DNA of 64,000 bases from Bacteroidota bacterium (GTDB lineage Bacteria > Bacteroidota > Bacteroidia > Bacteroidales > CAIWKO01), in the NCBI GenBank assembly GCA_037133915.1, contig JBAXND010000002.1, forward strand, positions 62,001 through 126,000, in the 5' to 3' direction. A model generated the notes under the pieces. It was not told where the DNA came from and did not search any database. It saw only the letters and a program-made list of their open reading frames with translations. Positions 38,261 through 46,264 of this stretch are shown piece after piece. A program made the position numbers and the translations under genes. How positions within the stretch are numbered: the stretch's first letter is position 1; each line of letters starts with the position of its first letter.

Positions 38261-39661
38261 TTATTTTTCTGAACTGTAGGTATTGAACTGTTTTACCGCA
38301 ATGAGCTGGTCATACAGAGTGCCTTCGGCACGGTAATACGCATAAATGGTATAGTCGTTTTCGGTTTCGTAATGCATGCCTTCCACCAGGCTTTCGTCGC
38401 CCTGCTGCTTGCCGTTTTCAACAAAAACATACTGATAATTGTAATAGCCTTGTTTCAGGTAAAGGTTTGCTTCGTAGCCGTGGCGGGCATAGTTGTATTT
38501 CATCAAACCTTCGTTCGAAAAACGCCATCCTGTAAGAGCCCCCAGCACATAAATGCTGCCGTTGGAGAGCGGTGCTTCGTAATTCAGGAATAAATGCACA
38601 TGCACGTATTCCGATTCAATGTCGGTATCGGTAACGTTCTCTTCCGATTTGATTAAGCGGCGTCCGTTAATGTCCTTCAGGGAATAATAGGTTTTGAAGG
38701 TAGCCCGCTCATCCTGATTGATATAAACTTCGTATCCTGCCGAATCCTTTTCTACCTTACGGGTAGTTTCGGGTTTCCATTTCAGACCTTTAATATCAAA
38801 CCAGCGAAACTCATTGCCGCCGCTGAAAACGCAGGCATCGAGATAGTTGTAATCAAGCAAATCGCCTTTTACGTAAGCCGGCTGCAGGTTGTTTACGGCA
38901 TTGTCCCAGCGATTATTCTGCTGCAGCACAACTTTTAGATTTTTATAAGGGTCGGTGATACGGAATTGCGAACCGTCTATCGTAAAATCAACTTCCTGCT
39001 TATAATTATGGTATTCAATATCGCGTGCACGATTCACCTTTGCATTTACGCTGAGCTTATTATCTACTATCATGAAACGTCGGGTCAAGCTCACACTGTC
39101 GGGTTCCCCTTCGGGATACACAACCAGAACATAATTCCCGCTTTTTGAAGGTGTAAGGTTTGATGTGGGAAAGGTGAGTGAATAGCTGGTATAACGTTGA
39201 AGCGTATTGAACGAATATTTTTGGGTGGTAATGTCATCTTCGGTAAATCCGTTGATATATTCCTGCGGCATAAGCTGCGACGGACGCCAGTAGGCATCAC
39301 AGTGTATTATGGTGTATTTGTAATGAAGCAGTCCGGCATTCAGGTCGTCGAATTTTAAAACTAATTTTTCATCGGAATTGAAATTAATAATCGGTGCCGA
39401 AAGTTCAAAACCATCGCGGTAAAGCAATACCGTTTTAATATTATCTGCATATTCATAATCTTCGTAACGAATTCGATATTCTTTATAGTAATCCACATCT
39501 GCCGGCGCTGCATTTTTTTCTTTCTTCTTAATTTCAAGACTCAGAGAGTCGGCATGCGGGTCATCGCTATAGCGTGAAACCGTTGTTTTTGGAGAACATG
39601 ATGTTATAAAAAGCCCCAATGACAGGGCGCCTACCGAAAAAAGCCATTTACTTACATTCAT
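38261..39661 (-). CDS. Type IX secretion system plug-type protein (DUF5103), lipoprotein
   Basis: A 466-residue protein with a lipoprotein signal ending in LFITSC (Cys about 22). It matches the DUF5103 family of Bacteroidota: YEYADNIKTVLLYRDGFELSAPII, LLHYKYTIIHCDAYWRPSQLM and YINGFTEDDITTQ. The family includes the Plug protein that closes the periplasmic side of the T9SS translocon SprA. The gene agrees with T9SS cargo proteins at 18489 and 50610. A minus-strand -7 box (TACCTTTG, 39685-39678) lies 16 nt upstream. Confidence 0.85.
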   Translation of the reverse strand: MNVSKWLFSVGALSLGLFITSCSPKTTVSRYSDDPHADSLSLEIKKKEKNAAPADVDYYKEYRIRYEDYEYADNIKTVLLYRDGFELSAPIINFNSDEKLVLKFDDLNAGLLHYKYTIIHCDAYWRPSQLMPQEYINGFTEDDITTQKYSFNTLQRYTSYSLTFPTSNLTPSKSGNYVLVVYPEGEPDSVSLTRRFMIVDNKLSVNAKVNRARDIEYHNYKQEVDFTIDGSQFRITDPYKNLKVVLQQNNRWDNAVNNLQPAYVKGDLLDYNYLDACVFSGGNEFRWFDIKGLKWKPETTRKVEKDSAGYEVYINQDERATFKTYYSLKDINGRRLIKSEENVTDTDIESEYVHVHLFLNYEAPLSNGSIYVLGALTGWRFSNEGLMKYNYARHGYEANLYLKQGYYNYQYVFVENGKQQGDESLVEGMHYETENDYTIYAYYRAEGTLYDQLIAVKQFNTYSSEK

Positions 39662-39677
39662 TACCGGTACTTTTTTT

Positions 39678-39685
39678 CAAAGGTA
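39678..39685 (-). promoter_or_regulatory. -7 promoter box of the T9SS plug gene
   Basis: Minus-strand TACCTTTG fits TAnnTTTG, 16 nt before the start at 39661. Confidence 0.5.
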
Positions 39686-39735
39686 AAACTATTTAGAATA
39701 CTGTTGCCGATATTGGGATTATTCGAAAAAAGCAG

Positions 39736-39743
39736 TACTTTTG
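39736..39743 (+). promoter_or_regulatory. -7 promoter box of prs
   Basis: TACTTTTG fits TAnnTTTG and lies 37 nt before the prs start. It is divergent from the plug promoter about 50 bp away. Confidence 0.5.
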
Positions 39744-39780
39744 CGCCGGAATTTGAAAGCAGATCATAATTCCGCCAACC

Positions 39781-40725
39781 ATGGAAGCGAAAATTAATAT
39801 CGTATCAGGCCGGGCCACAAAATATCTGGCCGAAAAAATTGCAGAAGCCGCTGGAACAACACTTTCCAAAGTTTCATTCGCCACGTTCAGCGACGGCGAA
39901 TTTCAACCGGCTTATGAAGAGACTGTCCGCGGTCACGAAATGTTCATTGTGCAGTCAACCTTTCCGCCTGCCGATAATCTGATGGAATTATTGATGATGG
40001 TAGATGCCGCCAAACGCGCATCTGCAAGACATATCATCGCCGTTATTCCCTATTTTGGCTTTGCCCGTCAGGATCGTAAAGACAAACCCCGTGTTCCGAT
40101 TACATCAAAGCTCATTGCCAAGATGCTGGAAGCGGCAGGCATTCACCGGCTCATTACCATGGACCTTCATGCCGACCAGATTCAGGGCTTTTTTGACATT
40201 CCGGTTGACCATATGTACGCATCTTCTATATTTATTCCGTACCTCAAAAGCCTCAATCTTCAAAACCTCACCATGTCATCACCCGATACGGGTGGAACAC
40301 GCAGGGCCGGCACCTATGCCAAATTTATTGAAGCCGAGCTGGTTATTTGCTTTAAACAACGGGCAAAACCTAACCAGATAGCCAACATGGTGGTGATTGG
40401 TGATGTGGAAGGTAAAAATGTGGTTTTGGTTGATGATATCATCGACACTGCCGGTACCATGTGCCGCGCTGCCGACCTGATGATGGAAAAAGGTGCTGCC
40501 AGTGTACGTGCCGTGTGTACACACCCCATCCTTTCGGGAAGTGCCATTGAACGCATTGAAAGATCAGCGATTTCCGAACTCATTGTTACCGATACCATTC
40601 CGCTGCGCCAGGTGTGCAGTAAAATAAAAGTACTCTCAACCGCTTCTCTGTTTGCCAGTGTTATTGACAGGGTTGTGAAATGTGAGTCTATCAGTTCGCA
40701 TTTTAAATTTACATCATTACAATAA
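39781..40725 (+). CDS. prs: Ribose-phosphate pyrophosphokinase
   Basis: A 314-residue cytosolic enzyme that makes PRPP from ribose 5-phosphate and ATP for nucleotides, His and Trp. Motifs: FSDGEFQPAYEETVRG, PYFGFARQDRKDKPRVPI (ATP site), TMDLHADQIQGFFDIPVD (metal and ribose 5-phosphate) and the PRPP-binding loop NVVLVDDIIDTAGTM. Length is normal. rplY follows 35 bp downstream, a pairing common in bacteria, and pth comes next, so prs-rplY-pth probably form a unit. Confidence 0.95.
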   Translation: MEAKINIVSGRATKYLAEKIAEAAGTTLSKVSFATFSDGEFQPAYEETVRGHEMFIVQSTFPPADNLMELLMMVDAAKRASARHIIAVIPYFGFARQDRKDKPRVPITSKLIAKMLEAAGIHRLITMDLHADQIQGFFDIPVDHMYASSIFIPYLKSLNLQNLTMSSPDTGGTRRAGTYAKFIEAELVICFKQRAKPNQIANMVVIGDVEGKNVVLVDDIIDTAGTMCRAADLMMEKGAASVRAVCTHPILSGSAIERIERSAISELIVTDTIPLRQVCSKIKVLSTASLFASVIDRVVKCESISSHFKFTSLQ

Positions 40726-40760
40726 ACTCTTACTAATCATTAATTTAAAACAGAAAAAAC

Positions 40761-41408
40761 ATGAAAGTAGTATCTATTAGCGGTTCTCTGAGAGAGAACG
40801 TAGGGAAAAAAGATGCGAATAAAACGCGTAACGAAGGTAAAGTTCCTTGTGTGCTTTATGGTGGCAAAGAACAGGTTCATTTTGCAGTGGACGAAAAAAG
40901 CTTTCTTACTATAATCTATACCCCTGAAATTTGTTTTGTAAAGATTGACTTGAATGGTAAACAATATGATACCGTTCTGCAGGAAGCACAGTTTCATCCT
41001 GTAACAGAAAAATTATTGCATGTTGACTTTCTGGAACTGGTTCCGGGAAAAGAAATCATCATGAAGGTTCCCACCAAAACCGAAGGCGTTGCCCCCGGCG
41101 TTCTCAAAGGCGGTAAACTGATTCAGAAAATGAGGTTGGTTAAAACCAGAGCCCTTCCTGAAAATATGCCCGAAAAAATCGTTATCCACATCGATAACCT
41201 CGAGATCGGACAGTCGGTAAAAATCGGCGATATTTCAGCAGAGAACATCACTTATCTTGATAATCCCAACAGCGTTGTTTATACCGTCAGGGTAACGCGT
41301 CAGGTTGAAGAGGTTGCCAAAGAAGGTGCCGAAGGCGCTGAAAAAGCCGGCGAAAAGGGTGCTGAAAAAGCTCCTGAAAAAGCTGCCGAAGGAAAAGAAA
41401 AGAAATAA
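40761..41408 (+). CDS. rplY: Ribosomal protein L25 (CTC form)
   Basis: A 215-residue long-form L25 that binds 5S rRNA. The N-terminal L25 domain has SISGSLRENVGKKDANKTRNEGKVPCVLYGG, and the C-terminal TL5/CTC domain extends to about residue 185 (VPTKTEGVAPGVLKGGKL). A low-complexity Ala/Glu/Lys tail ends the protein (EGAEKAGEKGAEKAPEKAA). The tail is common in Bacteroidota L25 and is probably disordered. The gene lies between prs and pth. Confidence 0.95.
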   Translation: MKVVSISGSLRENVGKKDANKTRNEGKVPCVLYGGKEQVHFAVDEKSFLTIIYTPEICFVKIDLNGKQYDTVLQEAQFHPVTEKLLHVDFLELVPGKEIIMKVPTKTEGVAPGVLKGGKLIQKMRLVKTRALPENMPEKIVIHIDNLEIGQSVKIGDISAENITYLDNPNSVVYTVRVTRQVEEVAKEGAEGAEKAGEKGAEKAPEKAAEGKEKK

Positions 41409-41491
41409 TACATTCTTTCTGATACCCATTGAAGGGTGTAAGGTTTTCGTAACTTTATACCCTTCTTTATTAATTATTAAATTAATAATTT

Positions 41492-41526
41492 TTTGTACTA
41501 ACGACTTAATACTTACGACTAACTAC
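41492..41526. repeat. Degenerate heptamer repeat, five units
   Basis: TTTGTAC TAACGAC TTAATAC TTACGAC TAACTAC; each unit is 7 bases ending in AC. It lies between rplY and pth and runs to within 5 bases of the GTG start of pth. Confidence 0.6.
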
Positions 41527-41530
41527 TAAA

Positions 41531-42097
41531 GTGAAATACCTGATAGCCGGTCTCGGAAACATAGGCGATGAATATGCCAACACACGCCACAATATTGGGT
41601 TTGTGATACTCGATGCATTTGCCCAGGCGCAAAAAATTCCGTTTACAACGGCGCGCTATGGCGATATTGCAACCACCAGCATCAAAGGTCGTAGTTTCAT
41701 AATGTTGAAACCATCGACCTACATGAACCTTAGCGGGAAGGCAGTGAAATACTGGATGGATAAAGAAAATATTCCTGTTGAGAATCTTCTTGTGATTTGC
41801 GATGATATTGCCCTGCCATTAGGCTGTACACGTATGAAGAAAAAGGGTGGCGATGCCGGCCATAACGGAATGGACAATATTATTTTTCATCTCGAAACAA
41901 CGGAGTTTCCGCGATTGCGCTTCGGTATAGGCAACGATTTTGCGCGTGGTCATCAGGTGGATTTTGTACTTGGAAAATGGACAAAAGCCGAAGAAGATAT
42001 TATTATTCCACGTATCACTACCTCTGTTGAAATGATTAAAAGCTTTGCTCTTGCAGGCATAGAGCGCACCATGACGGCCTACAACAGCAAAGGCTGA
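41531..42097 (+). CDS. pth: Peptidyl-tRNA hydrolase
   Basis: A 188-residue essential enzyme that frees tRNA from dropped-off peptidyl-tRNA. AGLGNIGDEYANTRHNIGF holds the conserved Asn and catalytic His, ICDDIALPLG the catalytic Asp, and KKKGGDAGHNGMDNII the substrate-binding Asn. Start is GTG, preceded by the heptamer repeat. It follows rplY at 122 bp, a common bacterial order. Confidence 0.94.
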   Translation: MKYLIAGLGNIGDEYANTRHNIGFVILDAFAQAQKIPFTTARYGDIATTSIKGRSFIMLKPSTYMNLSGKAVKYWMDKENIPVENLLVICDDIALPLGCTRMKKKGGDAGHNGMDNIIFHLETTEFPRLRFGIGNDFARGHQVDFVLGKWTKAEEDIIIPRITTSVEMIKSFALAGIERTMTAYNSKG

Positions 42098-42102
42098 TTC
42101 CG

Positions 42103-43137
42103 CTACATCAGCCTATCCTTATTTATGGATGCCCTGATAGCTGTCCATGCCCATGCGCAAAGGCAGGTTATCAATACAATTCCGAAAAAATAAACAATCA
42201 GCCAGGGCGCTTTGACACTGCGGTAAAGCCATGTGCCGAGGTTCCCGATAATAATCCACTGGACCACGTAGAAAACAGTAACGTTGCGGCCTATCCATCC
42301 CAGCCACTTCGAAAAGAAATGCCCCTGCAGCCATTGAGCTATCAGCAGAATACTGCCCGCCCAAACCAGTAAGAATGTGATATCCCACATAAAGAACAGA
42401 ATCCCGTGATGATAATAGCTGTGCAAATCTGTGGGCACAGACGCCATAAAATAACCTGTTGGAATTATTATTAAAAGTAGTATCAGAATTCCGTAAATGA
42501 TCTTTTTCGCAGGAACCGCTGAAATAGCAAAACGTTTTTCAAAAATATGATACGAACATCCGGCCAGCGGATACGCCAACCACGGAAACAATGGAAAATA
42601 CGACCACTTGAAACTGCCGCCAACGTAAGCAAGCAAGTAATCACTTGCCCTGCCGCTTTCGCTGAAAATATTGAATAGAGGTGTGATGCAGGCAACAATA
42701 CAGGCAAGAATTACTCCTGCCAGGAAATGTTTTTTCAGCAGTGGTTTGAGTATGGCGATAATAATAATGGACAGCCCTGCAAGGAATAAAATATCCACAC
42801 CAAACACCAGATGCATCGGATGTAATGCAAGGTCTCCGGCAATCACCTTAATGAGTGCATGCGCGTTCAGGGCGATATTCAGCGCAAAGCCTAGTATGAT
42901 TAACTGTATGCCTCGCACAATATCTTTACCCATGGAGGCTTTGCCGGCCATGATAAAATAGCCCATCACCGCCATGAATACAGGTGCTGCAGGCGGTCCG
43001 CCCAGAAATAATGAGAGACGGCCAAATACCCCGTCATAAAATCCTTGAGTGGCAAAAAGTTCCGTCAGATGAACCTGAATCATCATCAATACGGCAACAC
43101 CTTTTAGTATATCCGGAACCGGCTTTCGTGAGTCCAT
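42103..43137 (-). CDS. Multi-pass membrane acyltransferase-like protein (HGSNAT/DUF1624 type)
   Basis: A 344-residue protein with about ten membrane helices. The N-terminus (DILKGVAVLMMIQVHLTELF) has the Lys-Gly...His pattern of the heparan-alpha-glucosaminide N-acetyltransferase/acyltransferase 3 superfamily, where the His is thought to take part in acyl transfer. The rest is hydrophobic, with short loops such as WLGWIGRNVTVFYVVQWI typical of the family. The acceptor may be an envelope glycan, but the substrate is unknown. It converges on pth and is divergent from the PqqD cluster. Confidence 0.7.
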   Translation of the reverse strand: MDSRKPVPDILKGVAVLMMIQVHLTELFATQGFYDGVFGRLSLFLGGPPAAPVFMAVMGYFIMAGKASMGKDIVRGIQLIILGFALNIALNAHALIKVIAGDLALHPMHLVFGVDILFLAGLSIIIIAILKPLLKKHFLAGVILACIVACITPLFNIFSESGRASDYLLAYVGGSFKWSYFPLFPWLAYPLAGCSYHIFEKRFAISAVPAKKIIYGILILLLIIIPTGYFMASVPTDLHSYYHHGILFFMWDITFLLVWAGSILLIAQWLQGHFFSKWLGWIGRNVTVFYVVQWIIIGNLGTWLYRSVKAPWLIVYFFGIVLITCLCAWAWTAIRASINKDRLM

Positions 43138-43280
43138 TATTTTAGTGCAGGTTTATGTTGTTGAATACTCTACGAAATAATCATCAAACCTTTTCCAAAG
43201 GTTATAAAAATTTGGGTTCGGAAATGCTATTCGTCATTATTATTCTCAAAAAACTGAAAGATAGGAAATTGTATTTATTG

Positions 43281-43288
43281 TAACTTTG
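43281..43288 (+). promoter_or_regulatory. -7 promoter box of the PqqD/ATP-grasp cluster
   Basis: TAACTTTG fits TAnnTTTG. Transcription would start near 43295, giving a leader of about 130 nt before the PqqD-like gene. The leader contains a 17-codon frame (43338-43391) with two Cys codons whose significance is unknown. Confidence 0.5.
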
Positions 43289-43425
43289 CAATTTCATAAG
43301 AAAAAACAAGAATTTCATACACGATACCTGCATGTGAATGCGTATTATTGTAAATGGAAAACTGACGTGTTTTTCATATTGCAAAAAATAGAGATTACAA
43401 ATATTAATAAAATAATTTCCGCCCT

Positions 43426-43680
43426 ATGAAGATAAATAACAATATTGCCATCAGCGGATCGGGCTTTTTATTCAACCCGGTGAACGGAGAGTCGTTTTCG
43501 GTAAACCCGGTCGGCGCCGAAATTATCAGCATGCTAAAAGATGGCAAATCAATAGAGCACATTACCAGGCACATTCTCGCTTCATACAACATGGATGAGC
43601 AGACGATTGAAAAAGATATTTATGATTTTATCGGAGTACTCAAACAATACTCGCTGATTGAAGGTGATGACAAAAAGTAA
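43426..43680 (+). CDS. PqqD-like small protein
   Basis: An 84-residue protein with the PqqD fold pattern: a short beta hairpin (GFLFNPVNGESFSVNPVGAEIISML) and a helical part (SIEHITRHILASYNMDEQTIEKDIYDFIGVLKQYSLI). PqqD-like domains (RiPP recognition elements) bind leader peptides of ribosomally made peptides and present them to modifying enzymes. Here it precedes an ATP-grasp ligase gene and overlaps it by 14 bp, so the two proteins probably work together. No precursor peptide is certain. It could instead act as a carrier for amino-acid intermediates. Confidence 0.75.
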   Translation: MKINNNIAISGSGFLFNPVNGESFSVNPVGAEIISMLKDGKSIEHITRHILASYNMDEQTIEKDIYDFIGVLKQYSLIEGDDKK

Positions 43681-44713
43681 ACTGACCATAGCCGTTTCGG
43701 GGCTGAACAACACAGACAATCCGGGACCCGGAATACCCGTGATACGCGGATTGCGCGAATCGAAAGATTTTGATGTGCGCATCATCGGACTTTCATATGA
43801 GTCGCTCGAACCGGGCATTTATATGCATGATATCGTCGATAAATCATATCAGGTTCCGTACCCTTCGGCAGGCACCGACAGCCTGTTGGCGCGGCTCGAG
43901 TACATCAACAGTATTGAACGGATTGATGTCATTATCCCAAACTTTGATGCCGAGCTATATGCGTTCATTAAAATTGAGAACGACCTGAAAGAAATGGGTA
44001 TTCATACATTTCTTCCTACGCTGGCTCAGTTCGAGGAACGGCACAAATTCAACCTGAATGAGTTCGGTAAAAAATACAAGATTCCGGTTCCGCTCAGCAA
44101 GACCATTTTCTCAGAGAATGAAGTCTATGGGCTGATGTCGGAGTTTACCTATCCGTTGGTTGTTAAAGGAAAGTATTACGATGCAAGCATCGCCTATAAT
44201 GCAGATCAGGCAAAGACTTTCTTTAACAAGATAAGCGCTAAATGGGGTTTGCCAATCATCATTCAGCAATTTGTACACGGCTCAGAATATAACATCACCG
44301 GACTTGGCGACGGCAAAGGAAATACCATTGCAGCTGTTCCTATGCGCAAGCAGTTCATCACCGACAAAGGAAAAGCATGGGCCGGTATTTCTATTGATGA
44401 AAAGAACCTGTTGGAGATGACGCGCAAGTTTGTTAAAGGCACCAAATGGCGTGGCGGATTTGAACTGGAATTGATGAAAGGCCACGATAATATTTATTAT
44501 TTGCTTGAGATTAATCCGCGTATTCCTGCATGGGTGTATCTGGCAGTTGGATGTGGTCAAAATATCCCGGAAGCTTTGGTAAAACTGGCAATGGGACAGA
44601 AAGTACCACCCTATACAGAATATCTTGTCGGGAAACTTTTCATACGCTATTCATACGACCTCATTATTGATATCGGGGAGTTTGAGCAGATTTCAACATT
44701 AGGCGAACTATAA
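43667..44713 (+). CDS. ATP-grasp ligase
   Basis: A protein of about 348 residues with an N-terminal Rossmann-like domain (SGLNNTDNPGPGIPVIRGL) and ATP-grasp domains resembling carbamoyl-phosphate synthetase/D-Ala ligase: PLVVKGKYYDASIAYNAD (ATP-binding Lys), IIQQFVHGSEYNITGLGD and GFELELMKGHDNIYYLLEINPRIPAW (magnesium-binding Glu and Asn). ATP-grasp enzymes join a carboxylate to an amine or thiol through an acyl phosphate. ATG 43667 is preferred to TTG 43658. It is followed after 155 bp by a PLP decarboxylase gene. The substrate is unknown. Confidence 0.85.
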   Translation: MTKSKLTIAVSGLNNTDNPGPGIPVIRGLRESKDFDVRIIGLSYESLEPGIYMHDIVDKSYQVPYPSAGTDSLLARLEYINSIERIDVIIPNFDAELYAFIKIENDLKEMGIHTFLPTLAQFEERHKFNLNEFGKKYKIPVPLSKTIFSENEVYGLMSEFTYPLVVKGKYYDASIAYNADQAKTFFNKISAKWGLPIIIQQFVHGSEYNITGLGDGKGNTIAAVPMRKQFITDKGKAWAGISIDEKNLLEMTRKFVKGTKWRGGFELELMKGHDNIYYLLEINPRIPAWVYLAVGCGQNIPEALVKLAMGQKVPPYTEYLVGKLFIRYSYDLIIDIGEFEQISTLGEL

Positions 44714-44714
44714 A

Positions 44715-44749
44715 AACAGATGTTAGACGTCAGACAATAGATAAAAGAC
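44715..44749. repeat. Degenerate heptamer repeat, five units
   Basis: AACAGAT GTTAGAC GTCAGAC AATAGAT AAAAGAC; 7-base period with a common AGA(C/T) end. It follows directly on the stop codon of the ATP-grasp gene. The rest of the 155-bp gap is also of low complexity (CAACTCAACAACTAAAC). Confidence 0.6.
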
Positions 44750-44868
44750 AAAAAGTAATGTTACAGGATGAAACAATAACACCTAACCAACTCAACAACT
44801 AAACGATTCACCGTATAAGCAGCTCAACAACAAAGTAAAAACAGGGGAAATTAAAAAATATTACATCA

Positions 44869-46227
44869 ATGGAAAAGCACAGATATGAACGTCCGGTAAT
44901 TAAAAAAATAGAAACCGGTATGCCCAATAAATTCGGGCTTCGTACGGAGTATTATCCCAAAACCCATATTGATGGCGTGGCTGTAAAAGAACTGATAAAA
45001 GATTATGGTTCGCCGCTTTTCGTCATTTCAGAAAAAACAATTCGCTCAACGTATCAGCAGGCAAAGCGTGCATTCGTTACACGCTATCCGAAAGTGCAGT
45101 TTGCCTGGTCATATAAAACGAATTATATGAATGCCGTGTGCCACGTGTTCCATCAGGAAGGCTCGTGGGCAGAAGTGGTGTCGGGATTTGAATACGACAA
45201 AGCCATTGCCAACGGCGTTGACGGAAAAAAAATCATCTTCAACGGTCCGGACAAAACCGAAGCCGATTTGAGAAAAGCCATCAACAACGATTCGTTGATT
45301 CACATCGACCACCTTGATGAGTTCTATACGCTCACCGAGTTGTGCACAAGCATGAAAAAGAAACCCCGCGTAGCCATCCGTGTGAATATGGATACAGGCA
45401 TTTACCCGATGTGGGACCGCTTTGGGTTTAACTATGAAAATGGTCAGGCGTGGGACGCATTGAATAAAATTATGCGCTCGGGCAAAATGGAACTTGTTGG
45501 CCTGCATTCACATATCGGCACATTTATGCTTAGTCCGCAGGCATACGCTGTTGCGGCATCCAAACTGGCAGATCTGGCAATCGGTATACAGGAAAAGTTC
45601 AATCATGAGATAAAATACATTGACATGGGCGGCGGATTCGCGTCGAAAAACACGCTGAAAGGCTCATACCTGCCCGGAACCGATGTTAACCCCACCTTCG
45701 ATGATTTCGCCGAAACCATCACTTCGGTTCTCATCAACAGTAATTTCAAACAAGACAAACTCCCGCTGTTAATTCTTGAAACAGGCCGTGCGCTTATTGA
45801 TGACGCAGGCTATCTTCTGGCTACGGTAATTTCCAACAAAAGGTTATCGTCCGGAAAACGCACAACCATTATTGATGCTGGCGTGAATCTGATGTTTACA
45901 TCATTTTGGTACGAACATAAAGTTACGCCTGCACAGCCGTTCACTCATTATACGGAAGATACCGTGCTTTACGGCCCGCTGTGCATGAATATTGATGTGG
46001 TTCGTGATAATGTAAGTCTGCCCTTGCTCAATAAAGGCGATAATCTCGTGATACATTCCGTGGGCGCCTACAATATGACGCAATGGATGCAATTTATCAC
46101 ACTCAGGCCGAAAATTGTAATGATTGACCTGCAAGGTAAACCTCATATTATCCGCGACAACGAGACCATCCAGAGCATTACTGCTTTTGAACATGTTCCT
46201 GACCACCTGAAAAAATTTGAATTGTAG
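44869..46227 (+). CDS. Group IV PLP-dependent decarboxylase, non-canonical DAP decarboxylase-like
   Basis: A 452-residue fold type III PLP enzyme. The PLP Lys is Lys83 in FAWSYKTNYM; LVGLHSHIGTF, IDMGGGFAS and LILETGRALIDDAGYLL bind the cofactor. In diaminopimelate decarboxylase the catalytic Cys lies in CESGD; here the segment reads YGPLCMNIDVV, so Cys and Asp are kept but the ES pair that contacts the diaminopimelate is lost. That resembles biosynthetic relatives such as BtrK and exosortase-linked decarboxylases. The substrate is therefore probably not diaminopimelate, and lysine biosynthesis is unlikely. It sits in the PqqD/ATP-grasp cluster. Confidence 0.82.
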   Translation: MEKHRYERPVIKKIETGMPNKFGLRTEYYPKTHIDGVAVKELIKDYGSPLFVISEKTIRSTYQQAKRAFVTRYPKVQFAWSYKTNYMNAVCHVFHQEGSWAEVVSGFEYDKAIANGVDGKKIIFNGPDKTEADLRKAINNDSLIHIDHLDEFYTLTELCTSMKKKPRVAIRVNMDTGIYPMWDRFGFNYENGQAWDALNKIMRSGKMELVGLHSHIGTFMLSPQAYAVAASKLADLAIGIQEKFNHEIKYIDMGGGFASKNTLKGSYLPGTDVNPTFDDFAETITSVLINSNFKQDKLPLLILETGRALIDDAGYLLATVISNKRLSSGKRTTIIDAGVNLMFTSFWYEHKVTPAQPFTHYTEDTVLYGPLCMNIDVVRDNVSLPLLNKGDNLVIHSVGAYNMTQWMQFITLRPKIVMIDLQGKPHIIRDNETIQSITAFEHVPDHLKKFEL

Positions 46228-46264
46228 TCAGGATTCACGAAGTTTGTAATGTAATTCTTATCGA

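Noticed and set aside
44869-46227. Calling the PLP decarboxylase lysA
   Set aside because: The CESGD specificity motif is replaced and the context is not lysine biosynthesis.
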